Assembly: GCA_948616425.1 (NCBI GenBank)
Contig: CAPGBJ010000096.1
Location: 1 to 22,522, forward strand
Length of the DNA stretch: 22,522 nucleotides
Reading direction: 5' to 3'
From: an uncultured Oscillospiraceae bacterium
GTDB taxonomy: Bacteria > Bacillota > Clostridia > Oscillospirales > Oscillospiraceae
A program made the position numbers and the translations under genes. This document shows positions 1 through 7,717 of the stretch, piece after piece. The notes under the pieces were generated by a model. It saw nothing but the letters and a program-made list of their open reading frames with translations. It made no database searches and was not told the origin of the DNA. Each line of letters opens with the position of its first letter. Position 1 is the stretch's first letter.

Positions 1-77
1 GTATTGCAAGAAAAATTGGGGCAGTATGGCGAAAAAAGACCTGCCTCTTGGGCGTATTGACATGTTTCAAACAAGCC

Positions 78-995
78 CTAATGCTCCCGCAGCTGCTCCA
101 TATGCTCGTTAGACCAGACCACCTGGTTGCGTCCAAAACGTTTGGCGTCGTACAACATGGTGTCCGCAATCTGCAAATAGGTGTCATAGGAGTCGTCACT
201 CTTGGGTATAACGGTAACGCCGCCTATACTCACAGTTACCCAGGGAGATACCTCCGGGTTATGGGGGATTTTCCGCCCCTCCACCGCCCTGCGGATATTC
301 CTTATGTGTTTGTAAGCAGATCTTGAATCATTGCCCAACAGGATGGCCACAAACTCCTCCCCTCCGTAACGGGCAAAAAAGTCTGTATTGCGCCGGAAAA
401 GCTTATTCACAGTCTGAGCCACCTCAGAAATCACCCGGTCTCCGGCCGGATGTCCAAAGGTGTCATTATAGACTTTGAAGTGGTCAATATCAAACATACA
501 TAGGGAGATTGGGACCTTCAGCCGAGCGGCATCCTGCCACTTGGTCCGGCAGCACATATCGTACCGACGGCGGTTCGCCACACCGGTAAGCTGGTCCACC
601 ATAGCCAACCGCTCCACCTGAATCCGGTAACGATACAGTTTAATGTGGGTATTCACGCGCGCCCTAATAATGGCATCGCGGAATGGTTTTCGGATATAAT
701 CGACTGCTCCCAGCGCCAGCCCCCGTTCCTCGCTCTCCAGGTCAGACAAACTGGTTATGAGAATAACCGGAGTGTAACGGGTTACTGCCTCCTCCCGCAG
801 TTTTTTCAATAGTGCAAAGCCGTCCATCCCAGGCATGACCACATCCAGCAGAATCAGAGAAAGATCTCCATCTTCAGCGCGGCGCAGTCCTTCCTCGGAT
901 GTGTGGGCAACTGTAATAGCGTAGTCCTTCTCCAGAATGGTTCGCAGGAGATCTGCCTGGGTAGGGCTGTCGTCAATAATTAATACTTTTTCCAT
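78..995 (-). CDS. Response regulator with diguanylate cyclase output (REC-GGDEF)
   Basis: This 305-residue protein should make the second messenger cyclic di-GMP from two GTP in response to phosphorylation by an unknown histidine kinase. The receiver domain covers about residues 1-120, with the acidic pair D8/D9, the phosphoacceptor D51 in LLDVVMPGMDG, and K103 in the IRKPF motif. The GGDEF domain (about 130-295) has the DQLTGVANRR opening, an intact GGEEF active site at 211-215 and an RNTD inhibitory I-site at 202-205, five residues ahead of it. It is therefore probably an active, product-inhibited, PleD/WspR-like cyclase. There are no membrane segments, so it is cytoplasmic. The start at 995 is set by a GGGAG site 8 bases upstream. 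It is not closely linked to the next minus-strand gene, with about 500 bases between. Family call is secure; the input signal is unknown. Confidence 0.93.
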   Translation of the reverse strand: MEKVLIIDDSPTQADLLRTILEKDYAITVAHTSEEGLRRAEDGDLSLILLDVVMPGMDGFALLKKLREEAVTRYTPVILITSLSDLESEERGLALGAVDYIRKPFRDAIIRARVNTHIKLYRYRIQVERLAMVDQLTGVANRRRYDMCCRTKWQDAARLKVPISLCMFDIDHFKVYNDTFGHPAGDRVISEVAQTVNKLFRRNTDFFARYGGEEFVAILLGNDSRSAYKHIRNIRRAVEGRKIPHNPEVSPWVTVSIGGVTVIPKSDDSYDTYLQIADTMLYDAKRFGRNQVVWSNEHMEQLREH

Positions 996-1502
996 ATCTA
1001 ATACTCCCTATATCAGCGTCCTGCTATGTCGGACGCCCAGCACGCGTCTGCCCAGAGCCCCAGGGCAGGTGCGTTTTTAGGTGTATCAGATCATTGGCAG
1101 ACAACACTTTTCTGATACAACCCTAGCGGATGACACTTGCATCAAATGGCATTATAACAAATATCCTCCAAAAGCGAAAGCTGATTTTCAATCTGTACCG
1201 ATCCCGACCATTTTTAAAAAGCGCCACACCCGCCATTGGGCCAAAATTGCCGCCCACTGGCGTGCATCCCCTTGTCAATCGATGATTTAGATGGAACAAT
1301 GGGAAAAACGCTGCCTAAATAGTATACCAAATTGACAAATACAGATTCTATTCCATGGCCTCAAACTGTACATTCAAAGGCTGTGGCTCCACCCAGCGCC
1401 AAATGTCCACTGACGGCTCCGCACCATTCTATGCCTCTGAACACACACCGGTTTAGGGTTGGCCAAAAAATGAGCCCTCTCTCTGACAATCCCTTGTCTA
1501 TC
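996..1502. other. Intergenic stretch upstream of the GGDEF gene
   Basis: I see no convincing gene in these roughly 500 bases; open frames here lack ribosome binding sites and protein-like composition. Visible structure: an imperfect stem with core CTGCCC/GGGCAG (1048-1053 with 1063-1068; outer ACGC 1042-1045 with GCGT 1071-1074) followed by a T run on the plus strand at 1074-1078, and an inverted repeat TGTATCAG (1082-1089) / CTGATACA (1112-1119) with 22 bases between. Either could lie in the 5' leader or promoter of the GGDEF gene. A TGG-TATACT extended -10-like element on the minus strand at 1321-1329 is possible but has no good -35 partner. Confidence 0.35.
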
Positions 1503-2354
1503 TTATCCCGCAGTTTCCCGCTGGAATTTCTCCAGGTACGCATTCTGGAGAATTTTAAGCCGGGTCTGGTCCTTTCCGCCCACAGGAATATGGTCAATCG
1601 ACTCCACTTGCATACACAGGGCGCTGGAACTGGTTACAATGATCTCATCCGCGTTCATCAGCTCCACCATGGAGAACGGCTCTTCCAAAGTGGGGATATC
1701 GTGCTCCTTTGCCAGAGCCAGCAGGTGCTTCCGGGTAATTCCAGGCAGGATCAGCTCGTCTGTCGGGGCAGTGCGCAGCACACCGTCCTTCAGAATAGAG
1801 ATATTGCTGTGGGCACACTCGGTCACCCGGCTGCCCCGGTGGAGCACTGCCTCGTCACAGCCCGCCTCCGCCGCCCGCTGATTGGCCAGTACACTGGGAA
1901 TCAGATTCAGTGTTTTGATGTTGCACAGCCGAAAACGGATGTCCTCCATCGAGATCAGCTTATAGGGTTTTTCCAAGGGTTTCATGGTGTGGGGTCTCAC
2001 ATAGGCCATCAGCGTGGGTTTCACCTCCGCCTCGGGAAAAACATGGTTGCGCGGCGCCACCCCTCGGGATATCTGCCAGTAAAGAAAGTGGATGGGCGCA
2101 TCCTCCGCCGCATCAAGCACCTTCTGTAGCTCTGCTCTCACTTGACTGCGGTCCATCTGGAACGGAATCTCCATCAGGCGCAAACTGTTGTACATCCGGT
2201 CCAAGTGGTCCTCTATCGCAAATGGAATGCGATTTGCCGCACAGGTAGCCTCATAAATGCCGTCGCCGAAGTAGAGCGCCCGGTCTCCCATCGGCACCTT
2301 CATCTCCTCCAGCGCCCCAATTTCTCCGTTATAGTAGCCAACATTTTTCCACAT
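1503..2354 (-). CDS. dat: D-amino acid aminotransferase (class IV PLP transaminase)
   Basis: A cytoplasmic PLP enzyme of 283 residues, the usual D-AAT length, that should interconvert D-alanine/2-oxoglutarate with D-glutamate/pyruvate and so feed peptidoglycan synthesis. The Schiff-base lysine is K147 in LCNIKTLNL, the fold-type IV cofactor region follows (RVTECAHSNISILKDG), and the RGVAPRNHVFP stretch near residues 97-107 matches the D-AAT carboxylate-binding motif rather than that of branched-chain or ADC-lyase relatives. The frame is open further upstream, but the ATG at 2354 fits best: it has GGAGG about 11 bases ahead and aligns with family N-termini. It lies 124 bases downstream of the PAP2 gene on the same strand and may be co-transcribed with it. 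Substrate class is likely, exact specificity inferred. Confidence 0.9.
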   Translation of the reverse strand: MWKNVGYYNGEIGALEEMKVPMGDRALYFGDGIYEATCAANRIPFAIEDHLDRMYNSLRLMEIPFQMDRSQVRAELQKVLDAAEDAPIHFLYWQISRGVAPRNHVFPEAEVKPTLMAYVRPHTMKPLEKPYKLISMEDIRFRLCNIKTLNLIPSVLANQRAAEAGCDEAVLHRGSRVTECAHSNISILKDGVLRTAPTDELILPGITRKHLLALAKEHDIPTLEEPFSMVELMNADEIIVTSSSALCMQVESIDHIPVGGKDQTRLKILQNAYLEKFQRETAG

Positions 2355-2478
2355 AGTAGTTCTTCCCTCCATTTTTATTCCCGCAGACGGTCCAGTTTCT
2401 ACGAGATCGCTCGCACAAAGACAGGCCACAAAAAATCTCCCACACACGCTATCGTAAGGTCACAGCAGCCCTGCTCCT

Positions 2479-3027
2479 CTACCGGGCGCGGCTACGCCGG
2501 CCCTCCCAAATCTGGTATGTCTTCCAAGCCACCCAAGCACACACAGCTCCAATCAGGCCTCCCACTGCCACATCAGAAGGGTAGTGGACTCCCGCATAGA
2601 GCCGGGACAGCCCCATTAAAACTGCCAGCACAGGGGCAGCAATCCGTCCCCACCTCCAGGGCAGGTCCCGCAGCCAAATCATCCCGGCGGCAAATGCGGC
2701 GCAAGTATGTCCAGAGGGAAACGAGTAGGGGTCTCTCTCTGTCACCAGGGGAGCAATTGGCAAAACTGTCCAGGGTCTGAGCCGTTCCACCGCAGGCTTC
2801 ACGGTGATATTGGTCACCAACAGGCCCAGCGCCATGGCATATAGAGACAGCAGCCCCGCCCTGCGGGTTGGCTTCCACAGCAGCATAGCCAGTGACAGGG
2901 CGATCCAAAGCAGCCCTGCATCCCCCAGCTTGGTATAGATTGCCACAATGGGGTCCAGCCAAGACTGGCGCAGCCCCTGAATCATCAGTAAAAGTTGTCC
3001 ATCCAACTGAATCAGCGCATCCAGCAC
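2479..3027 (-). CDS. PAP2-family membrane phosphatase (probable undecaprenyl-diphosphatase type)
   Basis: A 182-residue integral membrane protein with several hydrophobic segments and the three PAP2 signature motifs: K77-x6-R84-P85, PSGH at 104-107, and SR-x5-H-x3-D with R142, H148 and D152. Members of this family dephosphorylate lipid phosphates such as undecaprenyl diphosphate on the outer membrane face, recycling the carrier used for peptidoglycan and teichoic acids. Closest in general type to BcrC/YbjG-like proteins, but the exact lipid substrate cannot be read from sequence. The start is a GTG at 3027 with GGAGG seven bases upstream (GGAGG-GGGAGCT-GTG). The D-amino acid transaminase follows downstream on the same strand, which fits a cell-wall role. 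Confidence 0.88.
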   Translation of the reverse strand: MLDALIQLDGQLLLMIQGLRQSWLDPIVAIYTKLGDAGLLWIALSLAMLLWKPTRRAGLLSLYAMALGLLVTNITVKPAVERLRPWTVLPIAPLVTERDPYSFPSGHTCAAFAAGMIWLRDLPWRWGRIAAPVLAVLMGLSRLYAGVHYPSDVAVGGLIGAVCAWVAWKTYQIWEGRRSRAR

Positions 3028-3069
3028 AGCTCCCCCTCCGCTTCTAAAATTTGGAAGTCATTGTATGTC

Positions 3070-3098
3070 TTGACCCATGCCATATTCTATACTATAAT
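3070..3098 (+). promoter_or_regulatory. Sigma-A type promoter for the glycosyltransferase gene
   Basis: TTGACC (3070-3075) and a perfect TATAAT (3093-3098) are separated by 17 bases, in the AT-rich gap between two divergent genes. Transcription would start near 3105, leaving a leader of about 65 bases before the TTG start at 3172. Confidence 0.7.
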
Positions 3099-3171
3099 AA
3101 TAATGGAAATTTTCAACAAGTCAACACTATATTTTATATTTTAGGATTTCAACTTTCGGAGGTCTTTCCCC

Positions 3172-4263
3172 TTGAAGCAAATTCTCTGCTTTTCCAGCGA
3201 GCCCTGGTCCACTCGACTGCCGGGCCGCACGCAACAGCTTATTTCTCGCCTTCGGGACACCCAAATTCTATATTTTTCGCCTGCCCAGTCTCCGAGGGAT
3301 AAGTCTTATCTAAAGAAAGGGCGTCAGGTCCGCCCCAATGTAGCCGCCTATACCCTGCCCCCCATCCCCTTTCCGATCTCAGAGCGGTACCGACTTCTGT
3401 TTCAAATGGCATGGAACAAAGTGGGCCGGTTTATTCAGGACGCCGCCGTTCGGCGTCATTTTTCTGAACCACTCCTGTGGACTACCCATCCCCGCCACAT
3501 CCATCTATTGGACAAACTGTCTTACAGCGGGCTGGTCTACGACTGTGATCGGGTATGGGATACTCTCTCCCCTGACTGGGAAGGCAGTTTGGCCCGGGCA
3601 GCAGATGTAGTCTTTGCTGCCTCCCCCCTGCTGGCTGACCGGCTGTCCCCCTGCAGCGCAAACATCGCCCTGCTGCCTAACGGTATCAATCTTCCCCTCT
3701 TCGATCCAAATGCCCCCCGTTTTGATCCCATGCCCGGGGTGATCGCCCCCATCTTCGGGTGGGCTGGCACAATTCGGGAGGGACTTGACCTGTCCCCCGT
3801 ACTCTATGCCGCCCAGGCCCGACCTGATTGGGGATTTTTGCTGATGGGGAAGGTCGAGCGGGCAAATCCTTTTCTGCGCCAACTGGACAAGCTGTCTAAC
3901 GTATTTTTACCAGGTCCCCGGCCTGTGACAGAGGTGCCCGACTGGCTGTACCGCTGTCATGCGTTGATCGATCTGCAACGCACTGACCAGCCCTTTGACG
4001 ATGTGGTCTCTCCCCGGCTATATGAATACTTGGCCACTGGAAAACCGGTGGTGTCCATGCTGTGGCCCGACCAAATTGAACCCTTCCCCGACGTTGTCTA
4101 TGGTGCCCACGATCTGGATGAATTTGTCACCCTATGTGCTCACGCCCTAGAGGAGGCGCCCCATTTCGTCTCCCAGCGTCGAATGGACCGGGCAGCTGAA
4201 GCCGCTTGGCCCTGCCGCGCCAGCGAGGTAGAGCGAATCCTCACCACCGCGGGTCTGTTGTAG
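3172..4263 (+). CDS. Glycosyltransferase, GT4/TuaH-like
   Basis: A 363-residue cytoplasmic or membrane-associated protein resembling GT-B fold glycosyltransferases. The N-terminal half resembles TuaH-type proteins (FSSEPW..., TTHPRH, LVYDCDRVWDTLSPD), followed by a conserved LLPNGINLPLFDP linker (about 180-192) and the C-terminal donor-binding region with SPRLYEYLATGKPVVS (about 280-295). It probably adds a sugar to a cell-surface polymer or lipid. It starts with TTG at 3172, supported by GGAGG at 3158-3162 nine bases upstream and by the recognisable N-terminal strand that begins there; no ATG lies close by in frame. Standing alone after its own promoter, it gives no further hint of donor or acceptor. 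Fold call is good, sugar unknown. Confidence 0.8.
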   Translation: MKQILCFSSEPWSTRLPGRTQQLISRLRDTQILYFSPAQSPRDKSYLKKGRQVRPNVAAYTLPPIPFPISERYRLLFQMAWNKVGRFIQDAAVRRHFSEPLLWTTHPRHIHLLDKLSYSGLVYDCDRVWDTLSPDWEGSLARAADVVFAASPLLADRLSPCSANIALLPNGINLPLFDPNAPRFDPMPGVIAPIFGWAGTIREGLDLSPVLYAAQARPDWGFLLMGKVERANPFLRQLDKLSNVFLPGPRPVTEVPDWLYRCHALIDLQRTDQPFDDVVSPRLYEYLATGKPVVSMLWPDQIEPFPDVVYGAHDLDEFVTLCAHALEEAPHFVSQRRMDRAAEAAWPCRASEVERILTTAGLL

Positions 4264-4339
4264 CACTCCTCTCCTTAGCCCACTTTTTTGTCTGTTTTCC
4301 CTCCTTTCTTGTACAAATCTACGAAAATATTTCTCCCCC

Positions 4340-4368
4340 TTGCAAAGTTTCTTTTTTTCCTATAAAAT
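4340..4368 (+). promoter_or_regulatory. Probable promoter of the purine operon
   Basis: TTGCAA (4340-4345) and TAAAAT (4363-4368) lie 17 bases apart. Transcription would begin near 4375, placing the folded element at 4382-4469 at the extreme 5' end of a leader of about 290 bases before purE. The match is moderate (4/6 and 5/6). Confidence 0.5.
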
Positions 4369-4381
4369 GGGAACCAGAGGG

Positions 4382-4469
4382 GTGTCGAACCCACTCAACT
4401 GTGTGGGATAGCGAGGAAATTTCTGTCAAATAGAGATTATTTTTCAAGATTTTTATTCCGGTCCGACAC
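4382..4469 (+). ncRNA. Candidate three-way-junction leader RNA upstream of purE
   Basis: GTGTCG (4382-4387) is complementary to CGACAC (4464-4469), closing about 88 bases that contain two further hairpins: CCCAC/GTGGG (4390-4394 with 4403-4407) and AATTTCT/AGAGATT with one G-U pair (4418-4424 with 4432-4438). The layout, P1 around P2 and P3 near the transcript 5' end and followed by a terminator before a purine gene, is that of an attenuating aptamer. It does not carry the conserved core of the purine riboswitch, nor recognisable ZTP, PRPP or THF signatures, so the class is unknown and chance pairing is possible. A competing small hairpin, GGGT/ACCC around 4380-4391, would disrupt P1. Confidence 0.35.
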
Positions 4470-4614
4470 AATCCTCCAATGATACATATGGAGATTTACC
4501 CAGTGGTCTTATCAGGATCAGAAAGGGGGCCTTTCCCATGCTTCACTTTCCTGGCTTTCGTTATCAGCACTGCCACGGCCCCAATCTGCCCAAAATCCCC
4601 CACAAATCATCTAT

Positions 4615-4651
4615 CAGGCTGTCTGTCCCCCAGACGGCCTGAAACTTTTTT
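4615..4651 (+). terminator. Intrinsic terminator in the purE leader (attenuator candidate)
   Basis: CAGGCTGTCTG (4615-4625) pairs with CAGACGGCCTG (4631-4641) over 11 base pairs with one G-U wobble and a TCCCC loop. AAAC and six T (4646-4651) follow. It lies only 14 bases before the purE ATG and after the likely promoter, so it most likely attenuates the operon rather than ending the distant glycosyltransferase message, although the latter cannot be excluded. Confidence 0.68.
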
Positions 4652-4664
4652 CAAAGGAGTGTTC

Positions 4665-5162
4665 ATGATGAAAAAAGTCGCTGTTATTATGGGTTCCGAC
4701 AGTGATTGGCCCGTGGTTCGGGGCGCCTGTGAGCAGCTGCAAGAATTTGGCATTCCATTCGAGGCCCATATTCTCAGTGCTCACCGTACTCCCGCTGCCG
4801 CCGCCGAGTTCGCCAGAAACGGTCGGTCCAATGGTTTTGGCGTATTCATCTGTGCTGCCGGTATGGCCGCCCATCTGGCCGGAGCTTTTGCCGGTAATTC
4901 CACCCTGCCTGTCATCGGCATCCCTATGAAGGGTGGAGCTGTAGACGGCCTGGACGCCCTGCTTGCCACCGTCCAGATGCCCAGTGGAATCCCTGTGGCC
5001 ACTGTGGCCATCAACGGAGCCAAAAATGCCGCCGTTCTGGCCGCGCAGATTTTGGCCGTCTCCGACGATGCACTGGCCGCCCGTTTGGACGCCGCCCGGG
5101 ATAAGATGGCCGAGCAAATCGCCGAAAAAGAGGCCAAACTCCAGGCAGAGTTGAGGGAATAA
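4665..5162 (+). CDS. purE: N5-carboxyaminoimidazole ribonucleotide mutase, class I
   Basis: A 165-residue protein that forms CAIR from N5-CAIR in de novo purine synthesis. It begins with the family hallmark MGSDSDWPVV and carries SAHRTP, AAHLAGAFAG and the class I signature VQMPSGIPVATVAI followed by NAAVLAAQIL. Class II AIR carboxylases differ in that last region, so class I is the better call, which implies a PurK partner; none is in this window. Two adjacent ATG codons could serve; 4665 is chosen because AAAGGAG (4653-4659) lies five bases ahead. An upstream in-frame extension to 4479 reads through the leader terminator and is not protein-like. It is the first gene of the purine operon, 246 bases before purC; that gap holds a short GC hairpin (5352-5369) but no supported gene. 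Confidence 0.95.
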   Translation: MMKKVAVIMGSDSDWPVVRGACEQLQEFGIPFEAHILSAHRTPAAAAEFARNGRSNGFGVFICAAGMAAHLAGAFAGNSTLPVIGIPMKGGAVDGLDALLATVQMPSGIPVATVAINGAKNAAVLAAQILAVSDDALAARLDAARDKMAEQIAEKEAKLQAELRE

Positions 5163-5408
5163 CCCCCATAATCCGCTTGGACACCGGGACCGTATCTCTG
5201 AAAGAAATGGACATGCCCCTGTCCCCCTGCCTCACTCTGGAGACCTTCCGGCGTTTTTTCCAAGGGGCGCATTCCTGGGGACTGACCTGTAAAAGCCGGC
5301 TAGACCTGGTACCATCTGAACGAAAAACTCTGCACGGCCCATGGCCCCCATCCCGTCCGGCAGGGCGGGCCCAACACGACGATATTATTTTTTAGGAGGA
5401 AAACTATC

Positions 5409-6095
5409 ATGGAAAAGAATCTTGTTTACACCGGTAAGACCAAGAACGTCTACGCTCTGGACAACGGCAACTACCTGCTCCAGTTTAAGGACGACTGCAC
5501 CGGCAAAGACGGTGTGTTTGACCCCGGTGAGAATTCCATCGGCCTGACCATCGAAGGGGTGGGCGACGTCAATTTGCGTATGTCCATCTATTTCTTCGAG
5601 AAGATCAACGCTGCCGGCATCAAGACCCACTTTGTCTCCGCCGACCTGGCTCACACCACCATGGAGGTCCTGCCCGCCAAGGTCTTCGGCCACGGCCTGG
5701 AGGTCATCTGCCGCCACAAGGCGGTCGGTTCCTTCATCCGCCGGTACGGCGAGTATATTGAGGAGGGCGCCGACCTGCCCGCCTATGTGGAGACCACCTT
5801 TAAGAACGACGAGAAGGGCGACCCCCTGGTGACCAAAGACGCCCTGGTGGCCCTGGGTGTGATGACCGAGGCCCAGTACGACGACATCAAGGACATGACC
5901 CAGAAAATCACCCAGATCGTGGCCGATGACCTGAAGGAGAAAGGTCTCGTTCTCTACGACATCAAGTTTGAGTACGGCTATGACGCTGACGGCAAGGTAA
6001 TGCTCATTGACGAAATCGCGTCCGGCAACATGCGGGTGTACAAGGATGGGCAGTATATCGATCCCATGACCCTATCTAAGCTGTTCTTCGCCTAA
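5409..6095 (+). CDS. purC: SAICAR synthetase
   Basis: Phosphoribosylaminoimidazole-succinocarboxamide synthase, joining CAIR and aspartate with ATP. At 228 residues it is the standard short bacterial form. Recognisable parts are the N-terminal YTGKTKNVY nucleotide-binding strand, FEKINAAGIKTHF, the EVICRHKAVGSFIRR core (about 97-111), and IKFEYGYDADGKVMLIDEI (about 196-214) with acidic metal-binding residues. AGGAGG at 5394-5399 sits nine bases before the ATG. It follows purE in the operon and is followed after 19 bases by a small membrane protein gene. Nothing looks truncated. Confidence 0.96.
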   Translation: MEKNLVYTGKTKNVYALDNGNYLLQFKDDCTGKDGVFDPGENSIGLTIEGVGDVNLRMSIYFFEKINAAGIKTHFVSADLAHTTMEVLPAKVFGHGLEVICRHKAVGSFIRRYGEYIEEGADLPAYVETTFKNDEKGDPLVTKDALVALGVMTEAQYDDIKDMTQKITQIVADDLKEKGLVLYDIKFEYGYDADGKVMLIDEIASGNMRVYKDGQYIDPMTLSKLFFA

Positions 6096-6114
6096 TTGCT
6101 TAAAAGGCACACAA

Positions 6115-6261
6115 ATGGGCATTGACATCATCGGCAGCCAAGACGGCCCTGCCGCGGTTTTGGTATCCGGCAATCCCGGGCTGTCCATTGTCTTGCTGCT
6201 TTTGACGGCGGCGCTGATTACAGGCGCCGCCTGGCTATTCCGGCACAAGCGTAAAAAATAA
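6115..6261 (+). CDS. Small single-pass membrane protein within the purine operon
   Basis: A 48-residue open frame with a polar N-terminus (MGIDIIGSQDGP), one hydrophobic segment (about residues 22-41, LSIVLLLLTAALI onward) and a basic tail (FRHKRKK), as expected for a type I-like inner-membrane microprotein with the tail inside. AAAAGG lies seven bases before the ATG. It fills the gap between purC and the purF homologue, ending 12 bases before the latter's start and just ahead of its AGGAGG. I do not recognise a family. The position and the membrane-protein composition argue for a real gene; the function is unknown. Confidence 0.62.
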   Translation: MGIDIIGSQDGPAAVLVSGNPGLSIVLLLLTAALITGAAWLFRHKRKK

Positions 6262-6273
6262 GGAGGCTCTATA

Positions 6274-7698
6274 ATGGGCGGTTTTTTTGGGGCTGTCTCC
6301 CAGCGGGACGTCTCGCTTGATATCTTTTTTGGGGTGGATTACCACTCCCACCTTGGCACCCGCCGGGGCGGCATGATTATCTATGACGTTAAGGACGGCT
6401 TCCAGCGGCAAATCCATTCTATTGAGAACACCCCCTTCCGCACCAAATTTGAAAAGGATCTGTCCTCTTTTCATGGACATAGCGGCATTGGCTGCATCAG
6501 CGACACAGACCCCCAGCCCCTGCTGGTCCGCTCCCACCTGGGACTGTACGCTATCACCACTGTCGGCATCATCAACAATGCCGAGGAACTGGTAGAGCGG
6601 TACTTCTCCGACCATGGACACCAGTTTATGGCCATGAGTTCCGGCAAGGTCAACTCCACTGAACTGGCTGCCGCTCTGATCAACCAAAAAGATAATCTGG
6701 TGGACGGAATTTTACACGCCCAGGAGGCGATATCCGGCTCTTTGACTCTGCTGATTCTCACCAGCCAGGGAGAGATTATTGCCGCCCGAGACAAGGTAGG
6801 TCGCCTGCCCGTCCTAGTCGGCAAAAATGCGGCGGGGCACTGTGTCTCGTTTGAATCCTTTGCCTACCACAAGCTGGGTTATGAGGACATCTATGAACTA
6901 GGCCCCCGAGAAGTTGTCCGGCTGCGCCCTGATGGCTACGAGGTACTCTCCCCCGCCGTATCTGAGATGAAAATCTGTGCCTTTCTTTGGAGTTATTACG
7001 GCTACCCCAACTCCAACTACGAGGGAGTCAATGTAGAACTTATGCGCTATCGCAACGGCGCCATCATGGCCCGGGATGAGCGGAGGCGCGCGGTTTTGCC
7101 CCAGGTGGACTATGTAGCTGGTGTCCCCGACTCTGGTATTCCTCATGCCATTGGCTATGCCAACGAGAGCGGCGTCCATTTCGCCCGCCCCTTCATCAAA
7201 TATACCCCCACCTGGCCCCGCTCCTTTATGCCTGCCAACCAGGATGTACGCAATCAAGTGGCAAAGATGAAGCAGATTCCCGTCCCAGAGTTGATTGAAG
7301 GGAAAAAGCTCCTCTTTGTGGACGACTCCATTGTCCGGGGCACCCAGCTACAGGAGACGGTAGAATTTCTCTACGAGTCTGGGGCAAAAGAGGTCCACAT
7401 GCGCTCGGCCTGCCCCCCCATCATGTATAGCTGCAAATACCTGAACTTTTCTCGTGGAAACTCCGACATGGATCTCCTTGCCCGGCGCACCATCCAGGAG
7501 CTGGAGGGGGACGAGGGTCAAAAGCACCTGGAAGAGTATGCCGACCCCTCCACCCAGCGGGGCGGCTGTATGCTGAAGGCCATTTGTGAGAAATTTGGCT
7601 TCGACACCCTGGGGTACCAGTCTCTGGATGGCCTCCTAGAAGCCATTGGCATCGACCGGAGTAAGGTATGTACTTACTGCTGGTCGGGAAAAGAATAA
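6274..7698 (+). CDS. purF: Amidophosphoribosyltransferase homologue lacking the N-terminal catalytic Cys
   Basis: PurF normally makes phosphoribosylamine from PRPP and glutamine, the first step of purine synthesis. This 474-residue protein has the two-domain PurF layout: an Ntn-hydrolase-like N-half with YHSHLGTRRGG (about 23-33) and GHSGIGC (68-74), and a type I phosphoribosyltransferase C-half with YVAGVPDSGIP and the PRPP loop LLFVDDSIVRGT (346-357). The start reads MGGFFGAV where active enzymes have Cys as the first mature residue, and the usual HNGN glutaminase element is replaced by IINNAEE (about 99-105). Four cysteines fall where Bacillus-type PurF binds a 4Fe-4S cluster: C235, C387, C466 and C469. 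AGGAGG precedes the ATG, so the start is firm. It may use free ammonia or a partner amidotransferase, or have another role. Confidence 0.85.
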   Translation: MGGFFGAVSQRDVSLDIFFGVDYHSHLGTRRGGMIIYDVKDGFQRQIHSIENTPFRTKFEKDLSSFHGHSGIGCISDTDPQPLLVRSHLGLYAITTVGIINNAEELVERYFSDHGHQFMAMSSGKVNSTELAAALINQKDNLVDGILHAQEAISGSLTLLILTSQGEIIAARDKVGRLPVLVGKNAAGHCVSFESFAYHKLGYEDIYELGPREVVRLRPDGYEVLSPAVSEMKICAFLWSYYGYPNSNYEGVNVELMRYRNGAIMARDERRRAVLPQVDYVAGVPDSGIPHAIGYANESGVHFARPFIKYTPTWPRSFMPANQDVRNQVAKMKQIPVPELIEGKKLLFVDDSIVRGTQLQETVEFLYESGAKEVHMRSACPPIMYSCKYLNFSRGNSDMDLLARRTIQELEGDEGQKHLEEYADPSTQRGGCMLKAICEKFGFDTLGYQSLDGLLEAIGIDRSKVCTYCWSGKE

Positions 7699-7717
7699 GA
7701 GAAAGGAAACTGCCACT

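Noticed and set aside
19..77. Terminator for the GGDEF gene at the left edge
   Set aside because: No convincing hairpin with T run on the minus strand is visible in the 77 bases available.
1332..2129. Long plus-strand open frame of 265 codons opposite the D-amino acid aminotransferase
   Set aside because: It is antisense to a gene with clear family motifs, lacks a ribosome binding site and has no protein-like pattern.
4382..4469. Known purine (xpt-type) or ZTP riboswitch
   Set aside because: The conserved junction and loop sequences of those classes are not present, so only an unclassified structured leader is proposed.
4479..4664. In-frame upstream extension of purE
   Set aside because: It would translate through the leader terminator and lacks a ribosome binding site; PurE homologues begin at the MKKVAVIMGSDSDW segment.
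5177..5395. 72-codon frame between purE and purC
   Set aside because: No ribosome binding site, Pro/Ser/Arg-rich random-looking sequence and no recognisable domain; the gap is better seen as untranslated spacer with a GC hairpin at 5352-5369.
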